A stretch of DNA of 6,130 bases from the NCBI GenBank assembly GCA_028822675.1, contig JAPKDE010000159.1, positions 1 to 6,130 on the forward strand, in the 5' to 3' direction. Shown here one piece after another: positions 1 to 6,130 of the stretch (position 1 is the stretch's first letter; each line of letters starts with the position of its first letter). The translations under genes and the position numbers were made by a program. The notes under the pieces were generated by a model, which did not search any database, was not told where the DNA came from, and worked only from the letters and a program-made list of their open reading frames with translations. Source of the DNA: Dehalococcoidia bacterium. Lineage in GTDB: Bacteria > Chloroflexota > Dehalococcoidia > UBA3495.

Positions 1-1680
1 CATTACGTTCCCGATAATTGGTAAATTCGAGGACGAAGTCATAAGCTCCCTATTTTCAAGTGCCTCGATTTCATCACCGTCCGTATTGTACTTAATCCAA
101 CTCTCTGGGACGTTTTGTATGTCAAGTTTGACTTTTAATGGTGCGTGAGGATTCAAAACTGATCCCGCAATGAGTTCGTCTTCGTCCATATAGGTGTAGT
201 GGAGCAAGTCCGGTCCCGCATAGCCCTGTTTATAGGTCTTCCCAACGCCAATATCATCCGAGTATGGGGTGCCATACAACTCGATCAATCTGTTTTCAAA
301 GGCGAATTCCTCCAGATCCACCTGTGTCTGGAAACCATTGAGCGAGTCTTCCTCCGAACGCATCATTTGGGTGACATCCTTGGCGCCATCAAACGCAACC
401 ACGGCATTTTGCAGCGCCAAGGTTGCCCTCTTAGAAATCTGCTCAAAGTGCGTTTCCGACTGGACATCGCTTGGATCTATGTCAAAGGCGATGCCGTCCT
501 CGGACAATCCCAGTGGATTCATGCCGGCCTCGGCATTGTCCAGGCTGGTCTGGAGGCTTTCGGCCACCGCTGTCAACTGCATCAATTCTGGTACCGTGGT
601 CCGGTCGATCTTCATGATGCCTTCGTGAGAGGGGTCGTCGTCCACGGCAGGCAGCATCGCGTTGCCGACCACCCAGTTCAGCATCGAGCCAATGCCGGCC
701 CTGGTCGCCCAATGATCCATGCCCCAGCGCCGGGTGGATTGGACCGTGGCATTTCCCTCGCTGTGCGAGCGCCGAGCGTTGCTCCGGGTCTGGCTAAAAT
801 GCCCCCAGCCTGAGTCCTTGTCCGGCGTGTAATCCTTCCGCCAGGTCAGGTCAAAGACCTGCTGACCGGTCCGGGCCAATGCGGCTGCGGCTGCGGCAAA
901 CTTGCGCTCATCCATGTAGTCCACCTGCACCGCCTTGCCCAGAACGGTCACCGCCTCGGTTCTCGGCGCCCAGGTGAAATCCACATCGGTGATTAGCTTG
1001 TAGTACCCCTTCAACGCGCTCAGGTAATGCCCATAGGCATCCCCGTGCCCCTGCGGGTACATCCTGTGTGCATCCTCCGCATTGATGACCCCATCCAGTT
1101 CCTGGCCCTGATCCTCCTGGATGTTATAGTTCAGGGCATAGATCACCTCGCCGGAATCGATGCCGCGGGTGTAGTTCCAGAACATCCGGTTGTAAACCGG
1201 CCCTGTCTCAACCCCGGGCTGTATGAAATCGTCCCGCCCCCTCAACAGTCCCAGTTCCTCCTCCAGCAGGGTTGCCATCTGGCCCTTGAAGGAGAAAAGC
1301 GCCGTGGCGATGTCGCCATAGTCACCGTCCTTGGTCCCGATACCGATGGTCGGGTTGGCCGCATCCGCATACGCCTCATTGCCGACCATCATGTAAAGGT
1401 CGTTGAGATACCCTGCCGCCAATAACAGCGCGTCATTGGCCGGGCCGTAATTGATTCCCCCCTCAATACTCAACATCTTGCCCCGGTTCAGTACGGTCTC
1501 GTAAATCGCGATCAGGCCGTGATCGTTGATGCTGTCCAGGTTCAACGCAATGTCGCCCTCCCAGCGTTCGCCCGCCTGGGTCAGCATGCTCGCCGAGGTG
1601 TTGACACTGCCGTCACCGCCCGCCCGCTGATTGAACGGATTGATGCCAGCCAACACACGCTTGATCCAGCCCTCCGCCAG
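1..1680 (-). other. Unnamed helical C-terminal region (continues beyond window)
   Basis: From residue 1484 the composition changes from beta-rich to mostly helical. Landmarks are 'EGWIKRVLAGINPFNQR', 'LNLDSINDHGLIAIYETVLN', 'GPANDALLLAAGYLNDLYMM', 'GQMATLLEEELGLLRGRDD', 'YPQGHGDAYGHYLSALKGYY' (from residue 1691), 'DERKFAAAAAALARTGQQ', 'GMDHWATRAGIGSMLNWVV', 'DRTTVPELMQLTAVAESL', 'NAEAGMNPLGLSEDGIAFDI' and 'HFEQISKRATLALQNAVVAF'. Repeated amphipathic Ala/Leu-rich stretches suggest a helical bundle or coiled-coil platform. A six-Ala run comes from a hexanucleotide tandem (880..897). No transmembrane-length hydrophobic run was noticed. I do not recognise a named family; helical secretion or toxin-shell proteins would be one place to compare folds. 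Confidence 0.55.
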
Positions 1681-4600
1681 TTGAGGCTCGGTCCAATCAG
1701 AGAACTGCCCGGTGACCGGATGTGATGCGTGTGTGGGCTTGTAACGCATGATAATGTAGTTGTCGCTCAGGGTCTGGATGCCGCTGCCCCCGAGGGTGTA
1801 AAGAGGAAGCGCAGCACCGCTTCCCTGGTCCAGCGGGGACCAACCTGAGGCCAGTGCTTTCGGGTTGCTCGAATTGTAGCCACTGTCGGTGGTGGCGTAG
1901 TAAACTTTCGGTGGTGCACCGACGACCGGGGGCTGGATCATCCATTCGTAGTAAAAATCCGCAAATTTTCCGCCCAAGTCGGCCGTATGCTGAAAGGTCA
2001 CCTTTTCATCGAGCGGATTGCTTGAGTAAAGAACCTTGATTTCGCCTTGGTAAAGCGGTTGCCCGACCCGGATAATGTGCACGCTGACCGGCAAACCGGC
2101 CTTGGTGGGGTCATTGCCGTCGTTGCTGATCAGGGTGACGTAGCCGACACCCGGGCCGCTGGCGCTCAGTGCATAGGAGTGAACTGCGGTATCGTCATGT
2201 GTTACGGCAGCAATCTCGCTAATACCAACTGTAGTTGGTGGTGGAGCCACATCCCCGGATTTGCCTGTCACCGCTACATCGGAAGTATTGGCTATCCACG
2301 TGCCGGGCACGTCAATGGGTTCATAAAACGTCTCAACCGATGTGGACAGGCCAACAACGGCCGCATTCCACTTTGACTTGTTGTCTGTATCCGCGGCCGG
2401 GCATAGATCCTTGACCAAGTCCAGGTCATTGCCACTCAGAACATTAAGCAGCAGATATTTTTCACCTACTATTTCATCCACGAATTCACCGAGGAAAACC
2501 AATGATCCTTTCTCCCCCTTGTTGGGATCGAAAAAGAATCGCTGCGACAAATAGGGTGGCAGGTTGGGAAAATATGTTTTTCCCTGATAGTCGAATGTCT
2601 TGACCGATGCGGGGATTTCTTCCAGTGCCCCGGCAGAGAGCGCATAGGTTTTCTCGCGGGTCGGATCGTGCAGGATCACGCTTGCGGCGTTTTCTCCCTG
2701 TAAAAAGTTTAGTGCAATCGACTGCTGATAGAGAGCCTTTATACTGGTCTGGCCTCGTACCCCCGGCAATCCTTTCTTGGGATTGGTCAGGGTCTCGCTC
2801 AGGTTCAACACCGGCGTGTCCGCCGGCCAAACGGGGCGATACACAATATCCAATGATGAAGCAGTCTTGTCACCGATTCCCCCAAGGTACCCACCTGAAC
2901 CGTCAGGGGGTCGAAGATAAGGAACGATACTTCCCTCCGTCACTGTTTTGCCTGGCCAGGCGAAGCCAGGCAATGTCTTGTAGTAAAAACGCATGGCGAA
3001 GGAGTTGGCCGGCGTGGGTTCCGCGGCCAGGGCGGGCGGGCGGTTGCCCAATAGCGTGGTCACGCTATTTGCATTGACATAGAACAAGTCCATGGGGGGC
3101 TGCCCGGCGACCGCCACGTTGAGGTCGGAGGAAACGGTGATGGTCAACGTCCTGTTAACAGGATCACTGCCGTCCAGAGGCGTGACCACGAGATCATAAT
3201 TTGCTGCCGCACTCTCGTCAGCTCCAACCGGGGTGCCGCTCAGTGTCATGCCGTTGATCGACAGCCAATCCGGCAACGGAGTTGACGAGGAGGCCGTCAT
3301 GAGCAGGGTGGATGGCCTGCGTGAAGTGTGGACAGTGTAACTGAAGCCCTCATCAACCTTGGCAGTGGCTGGTGACGGATTCCCAAATGAACCATTGGAA
3401 TAGGTTCCAGCCGCCAGTGTAGGAGGCCCGGCATGTAATCCTCGATAAACCCAGTGGTTCCCCTTTCGATCTTCGTAGGTAAATTTCTGATAATGCAGGT
3501 AGGGCCTCTTTTTATCATCATCGGCGCTGGCCCATTCCCCACCAGTCCCCCCAGATGAGGTGGGGTTGTCTCCCCCGTTCCCGCTGGAAGGAGGCTCTTG
3601 GTTGTAGTTAACCCGGTCTTCACCAGCACCCTCCACCGGTTTGGCCAGCAGGGGCAACGGCATGGGGGCCTGCAGCATCTGGCCGGCCTCGGTGATGTAG
3701 TCGAAAACAATTCCCTCAGACGGTTTTTCGCGCAGCACATGGAAAACACTCATCGAGGGACGGCCATCTGCCGCGGTATAATCCAAAAGCACATAAGGAT
3801 GAGAGGAGTACTCGGACCCGCTCGTGATGTTGAGGTCATCGCGCAGGGCATAGGCCTGGCCCGCCAGCATGAGCGCGTGTTCCTCATTGGGATTATAACC
3901 AGGTCCAGAGGAAGTATTTTCGACGTAAATGCTCCCCTTGGCCTCAAGACTGGACAACGCCCCGCTGCCGTCGTTGCTGGCGAGCACAATTTCGCGGGTC
4001 GAATTGGGCCACTCAATGGTGTAGGTCCCTATCACAGAAGGCCAGTAGATAGGCTTGAACCCCTTTGCCCGATCAGAACCATTTATCCGGTACCAATAGA
4101 TCTCCATGGTGTTGTTGCCCGGGTTTGCGTTCACCGGGATGATGGCGCTCTTGTTGGCATCCTCGAATCCTGCTTCCAGGAAGGGGTTGATGTAGGCATT
4201 GGTGTTGTAGGGGGCCTTGCCGAGAGGATCATTGATGTAACCGGCCCAGTAATCCTGTGCACCACTGCCCAATTCCAAGCCCGGGGCCGTAATCCGATCC
4301 CCAACCGAAACCGTGGCCTTTACCACCCTGGGCGCTGTTAATTGGTTGTTGTCCAGAAAGTCATCCTTGAGATGAGTTACCGGCGCTGTGCCGTCAGTGC
4401 GGTCCAAGGTGATGACGCCGGTATCGTCCCCAACGGCGGTTGCCGTGTAAGCAACCCTGAAGGCGGCCATGTTGTTGCCAGTAACATTGGGGGCGCTGAT
4501 CCTGGCGACCACATCCGCAGCGGTGGTGAATCCGCTCATGATGTTTACCGTCAAGACTTCTGCGTTCGCATCCCAACCAAGCTCCGGCGCGGTGGCAACA

Positions 4601-6129
4601 GTCACCGTTACGTTGTCCACATAGAGCACGGTCATACCGTTCGGATTGGCGCCTACCGCTTTCGCTTCATATTTGATGCTATTATTCGGGCCAGTGGGAT
4701 CGTAGGTCACTGATGAGAGAGTCCCGACACCACCCGCGGTGCTGCCGTTGGGCACAGTGATGACTCCGGTAACGGTTCCAACGGGGGATGCCGTGTAGAG
4801 ACCATTGAAGACGCCCAGTTCGTTCACCTTGGTGATTACGGTCGCGGCCGTAGTAACGCCGCTCTGGACCTTTACAGTGAGTGTCTCAGTGCCGCTGGCC
4901 CAGCTCGCCGTGGGGATGCCATCAGTCACTGAACCGTCATCCAGATAAACCACAGCCATGTCGTTTTCCACAGGGCCTACTGCCAAGGCGTTGTATTGGA
5001 TGCTGTTACTATCGCCATCGGGATCGATGGTCACAGATGCGAGCGTTCCATCACCGCCGGCGGTGCGACCATTGGGCACAGTGATGACGCCTGTAATTGA
5101 CGGGAGATAATAAGATACGGTTAATTTCGGGCGGGAAGTTGTGGTTCCATGGTTGATGGAGTTGATTGCCCAGCCATCAGTTGCACCAGCTTCAGGGAAT
5201 ACCGACATGCCGTGGTTTGTTCCGCCGTTGGCCCAGTACTGCACAATCTGGGTAATATCCGCTTCTGTTGTGGCGCCCTTACTTTTGGTACCAACAAACC
5301 CCTCTGAAACTATTGGCCTGAGACCGGCCAGATTGGCCAGATCGGCGGATGAAGAGACCTCCTGGTTAAGCGCCCCTACTCTGAATGAATCACCTGAATT
5401 TGCATAGCTCGAAACCCCTGAACCTGAGGTGGTATAGATCAGCTTGGCATCGGTGATTAGTGAGCCCATGGGGATTTGATTGGAGCCTGCCCCAATAATT
5501 CCGGAAAATTTGATGATATCGCCGCGTTTCTCGGCGTCGGCCAGGCCGGCGCCGGAGGTGGTGCTGTCTCCATCCAGCCAGTAATAGGTAGCAGCACCGT
5601 CGACTTGGTGGCTTTGTGTGGTACTTGTATATTCGGCGTCACCCTGCTGAAATGTCAGGTTCAAAACATTATTATCTTGAGAATACCCGTTCACAATGAA
5701 TTCAGCCCGGAAATCGTCCATGTTATTGGCAGTAACAGCTATGTCATTGATCCTGGCGACAACATTCGCGGCGGTGGTAAAGCCGCTCTTGATATTCACC
5801 GTCAGGATTTCTGCGGTCGCATCCCAGCTGGGGACCGGAGCGGTGCCATCAGTCACCGTGCCATCGTCCATATAGACCACGTTCATGCCATCGAACCCCG
5901 TGTGATCTGCGGCGGAGTGCTTGCTAGCGTACTTGACGCTGTTGTTATCTCCCGTCGGGTCCAGGATCAGCGATGACGGCACCCATGAAGCGCCACCCAC
6001 CGTGCGGCCGTTGGGCACATCGATGACTCCGGTATCGGCTCCATCGGCGGATGCCGTGTAGAGACCATTGAAGACGCCCAGGGCGTTCACCGTGGTGATT
6101 ACGGTCGCGGCCGTGGTAACGCCGCTCTG
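1..6129 (-). CDS. Internal fragment of a giant multidomain, probably surface or secreted protein
   Basis: One minus-strand frame is open from edge to edge: 2,043 sense codons with no stop, start and stop both outside the window. The translation is coherent throughout. It has alternating beta repeats (residues 1-569), a DNRLRE-like module set among them (154-341), a beta-rich region with many Trp and Tyr residues (about 617-1483) holding a Gly/Ser/Pro linker and an Ig-like domain, and a helical C-terminal part (1484-2043). I noticed only one cysteine codon (TGC at 2403..2401), which fits export, but no signal peptide, membrane segment or anchor is visible because both termini are missing. No enzyme motif was recognised. 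By family knowledge, repeats plus carbohydrate-binding-like and Ig modules suggest adhesion, matrix or substrate-binding roles; this is inference. The reading frame is near certain, the function unknown. No operon context can be seen. The ATG at 3..1 is an internal Met, not a start. Confidence 0.95.
1072..1113 (-). other. Degenerate EF-hand/dockerin-like acidic loop
   Basis: Residues 1673-1686 read DQGQELDGVINAED. This resembles a calcium-binding loop with the 'DG-I---D' half intact but two extra residues in the first half compared with the usual 12. It lies between a strand-like 'VIYALNYNI' and the His-containing 'YPQGHGDAYGHY' segment. Calcium binding is possible but unproven, and a lone loop of this kind can arise by chance. 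Confidence 0.4.
1681..3120 (-). other. Unnamed beta-rich core region, second part
   Basis: Residues 1004-1483 contain several strand-rich blocks that I cannot assign. Landmarks in order are 'FAMRFYYKTLPGFAWPG', 'YRPVWPADTPVLNLSETL', 'NPKKGLPGVRGQTSIKALYQ', 'GKTYFPNLPPYLSQRFFFDP', 'LGEFVDEIVGEKYLLLNVLS' with the only cysteine noticed (residue 1243, in 'DLCPAAD'), 'GPGVGYVTLISNDGNDP', 'YQGEIKVLYSSNPLDEKVTF' and 'FADFYYEWMIQPP'. Coding runs through without a break. The blocks look conserved rather than low-complexity, so they probably fold and have selected function. No catalytic residues were identified. Confidence 0.55.
3121..3378 (-). other. He_PIG-like putative Ig domain
   Basis: Residues 918-1003 show the signature of the bacterial 'putative Ig' (He_PIG) fold. 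There is a 'DEGFSYTV' strand, the hallmark 'LPDWLSINGMTLSGTP' (Trp955), then 'NYDLVVTPLDGSDP' and the closing strand 'RTLTITVSS'. The length of about 86 residues is normal for the family. These domains are usually spacers or ligand-binding stalks in secreted and surface proteins. Only one copy is present, placed inside the unnamed core rather than in the tandem array usual for the family. Confidence 0.8.
3538..3600 (-). other. Gly/Ser/Pro-rich linker
   Basis: Residues 844-864 (QEPPSSGNGGDNPTSS followed by GGTGG) are low-complexity, hydrophilic and probably disordered. They separate the first core part from a charged 'ADDDKKRP' stretch and the segment 'YEDRKGNHWVYRG' (about 865-917, positions 3379..3537), which leads to the Ig-like domain. 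It is best read as a flexible hinge between domains. Confidence 0.75.
3601..4281 (-). other. Unnamed beta-rich core region, first part
   Basis: Residues 617-843 form a globular-looking segment rich in Trp, Tyr and Asn. Landmarks in order are 'GLELGSGAQDYWAGYINDP', 'YNTNAYINPFLEAGFEDAN', 'NNTMEIYWYRING' (from residue 672), 'FKPIYWPSVIGTYTIEWPN', 'REIVLASNDGSG', 'YNPNEEHALMLAGQAYALR' (from residue 745) and 'MLQAPMPLPLLAKP'. It does not belong to the upstream repeats. The strings seem familiar to me from very large uncharacterised bacterial proteins, but I cannot name a family and did not search. No nucleophile or metal-site motif stands out. It ends at the Gly/Ser linker. Confidence 0.6.
4423..4770 (-). 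repeat. B-type beta repeat (R3)
   Basis: This 116-residue unit (454-569) opens TGVITVPNGSTAGGVG. It has 'DPTGPNNSIKY', 'VLYVDNVTVTV', 'LTVNIMSGFTTAADVVARI' and 'NNMAAFRVAYTA'. It pairs with R1 and is the last full repeat. A further opening, TGVITLDRTDG, begins at 4422 but decays after about ten residues, so 4282..4422 (residues 570-616) reads as a divergent linker between the repeats and the unnamed core. Relative to R1 it keeps the final 'TATAVGDD' strand that R1 has lost at the module junction. Confidence 0.78.
4741..4867 (-). repeat. Long direct DNA repeat, downstream copy (partner at 6004..6130)
   Basis: By eye these 127 bases match 6004..6130 with about 11 mismatches and no gap. Within that, the last 81 bases (4787..4867 against 6050..6130) differ at only four positions. 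The offset is 1,263 nt (421 codons), so frame is kept. The segment spans the end of an A-type unit and the opening of the following B-type unit. The upstream copy is cut by the window edge, so the repeat may be longer. The neighbouring repeat DNA is less alike, which suggests recent duplication or gene conversion of this patch. Confidence 0.85.
4771..5094 (-). repeat. A-type beta repeat (R2)
   Basis: This is a complete 108-residue unit (346-453) opening TGVITVPNGRTAGGDG. It contains 'DPDGDSNSIQY', 'VVYLDDGSVTDG' and 'LTVKVQSGVTTAATVIT', and ends in GVFNGLYTAS. It follows the DNRLRE-like module after a short Leu-Pro-Ser-Ile joint and leads directly into R3. Its C-terminal 32 residues match R0 almost exactly. 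It is the only full A-type unit in the window and so the best reference for the repeat boundary. It is probably a beta-sandwich, with acidic loops that could bind calcium; that is not shown. Confidence 0.8.
5107..5670 (-). other. DNRLRE-type (CBM96-like) carbohydrate-binding-like module
   Basis: This segment of about 188 residues (154-341) interrupts the repeats. It begins NVLNLTFQQGDAEYTSTT. It then has 'YYWLDGDSTT', 'RGDIIKFSGI' followed by 'MGSLITDAKLIYTT', a helix-like 'ADITQIVQYWANGG' (Trp299), and closes with 'RPKLTVSYY' (333-341). This order is typical of DNRLRE domains: a first strand with repeated Thr/Ser, a 'L-RF-d--iP-gs-i--A-L' core, a 'dvt--vq-wa-g--n-G' segment and a terminal 'RPkLtv-Y'. 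Members occur on secreted polysaccharide-degrading and surface proteins, and some bind glycans. The length fits the family. Sugar binding here is inference; the ligand is unknown. Recognition was by pattern, without a profile search. Confidence 0.65.
5671..6033 (-). repeat. B-type beta repeat (R1)
   Basis: This unit of about 121 residues (33-153) opens with TGVIDVPNGRTVGG. It continues through a 'DPTGDNNSVKY' strand and an acidic 'VVYMDDGTVTDG' hairpin to 'LTVNIKSGFTTAANVVARI', then NNMDDFRAEF. It aligns over its length with R3 (4423..4770), differing by small indels. Its first codon lies exactly 1,263 nt upstream of that of R3. The last strand differs from R3 and runs into the DNRLRE-like module rather than into another TGVI opening. 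It is likely a beta-sandwich unit; no ligand residues can be assigned. Confidence 0.75.
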
Positions 6130-6130
6130 G
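6004..6130 (-). repeat. Long direct DNA repeat, upstream copy (partner at 4741..4867)
   Basis: This is the partner of the repeat at 4741..4867, in the same orientation and reading frame, with about 11 mismatches over 127 bases. It encodes the tail of R0 and the opening of R1. It runs into the window edge, so its upstream limit is unknown. Confidence 0.85.
6034..6129 (-). repeat. A-type beta repeat, C-terminal part (R0)
   Basis: These are the last 32 residues of a repeat unit whose beginning lies outside the window. It starts QSGVTTAATVIT and ends in GVFNGLYTAS plus a short Gly/Asp tail. It matches the last 32 residues of unit R2 (4771..5094) with no gap and with nearly the same DNA. The pattern 'sG-tTAa-Vi--iN---f' also recalls short motifs in flagellin/hook-type IN repeats and other large bacterial surface proteins, but I make no homology claim. 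It ends where the next unit opens with TGVI. Confidence 0.8.

Noticed and set aside
199..813. Plus-strand ORF of 204 codons
   Set aside because: It lies antisense to the continuous minus-strand frame and its translation shows no domain-like pattern. Long antisense frames are expected in moderately GC-rich coding DNA.
880..897. Hexanucleotide tandem repeat (tgcggc x3) as a possible phase-variation tract
   Set aside because: Only three copies, and the six-base unit keeps the frame, giving just an Ala run in a helix. Too short to suggest slippage control.
1..1680. Tc-toxin (TcA-like) shell or helical toxin identity for the C-terminal region
   Set aside because: The helical character and length invite comparison, but I could not match a specific Tc-toxin motif, so no such name was given.
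2224..2239. Perfect inverted repeat accaact-gt-agttggt
   Set aside because: It lies inside the reading frame (coding Pro-Thr-Thr-Val-Gly), the stem is only 7 bp and no T-run follows. Probably incidental.
2950..2971. Inverted repeat gcctggc/gccaggc that could form a hairpin
   Set aside because: It is inside coding sequence and encodes 'LPGFAWPG'. There is no U-tract on either strand, so it is not a terminator.
3500..3530. Asp-Asp-Asp-Lys-Lys stretch as a protease processing site
   Set aside because: The resemblance is to a eukaryotic enteropeptidase site; such a charged stretch next to a linker is common and has no known bacterial processing role.
3297..3749. Minus-strand ORF of 150 codons in another frame
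   Set aside because: It overlaps the real frame completely and is rich in Arg, Pro and Cys, typical of an out-of-frame translation.
3598..4341. Plus-strand ORF of 247 codons, the longest closed ORF in the window
   Set aside because: It is antisense to the core region, has an unstructured composition rich in Gly, Val, Arg and His, and shows no recognisable motif. The minus-strand frame across the same bases gives coherent, motif-rich protein.
5476..5976. Plus-strand ORF of 166 codons with phrases such as 'VIDPGDNIRGGGKAALDIHRQDF' that recur in the ORF at 4342..4713
   Set aside because: The recurrence is a shadow of the real minus-strand repeats R1 and R3 read in antisense, not a second repeat family.

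Overview
The whole 6.1-kb window lies inside one protein-coding gene on the minus strand. In the frame whose codons begin at positions 6129, 6126 ... 3, I read 2,043 consecutive sense codons with no stop. Neither the true start nor the stop is in the window, so this is an internal slice of a protein of well over 2,000 residues. Residue numbers below count from the upstream edge of the window (residue 1 = 6129..6127; residue n begins at 6129-3(n-1)). I see no second gene, RNA gene, promoter, terminator, insertion sequence or CRISPR array; ORFs in the other frames look like shadows.

Layout from N- to C-terminal side (high to low coordinates). Residues 1-569 are a beta-type repeat region. It has two alternating subtypes (A: 'SGVTTAATVIT', B: 'SGFTTAA.VVARI'), in the order A(partial)-B-insert-A-B. 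The insert (154-341) looks like a DNRLRE-type carbohydrate-binding-like module. Residues about 617-1483 are a long beta-rich region rich in aromatic residues. It is interrupted by a Gly/Ser/Pro linker (844-864) and a He_PIG-like Ig domain (918-1003). Residues 1484-2043 are a mostly helical region that contains a degenerate EF-hand/dockerin-like acidic loop.

Together this suggests a secreted or cell-surface giant protein: repeats and a sugar-binding-like module project a large unnamed core. There is almost no cysteine (one codon noticed in 2,043), which fits an extracytoplasmic protein. No catalytic motif was recognised, and I cannot assign a function.

The source is bacterial, with moderately GC-rich coding DNA. 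The architecture recalls environmental bacteria with very large exported proteins (Verrucomicrobiota, Kiritimatiellota, Planctomycetota, Desulfobacterota and similar). The window holds no phylogenetic marker, so this is only an impression.
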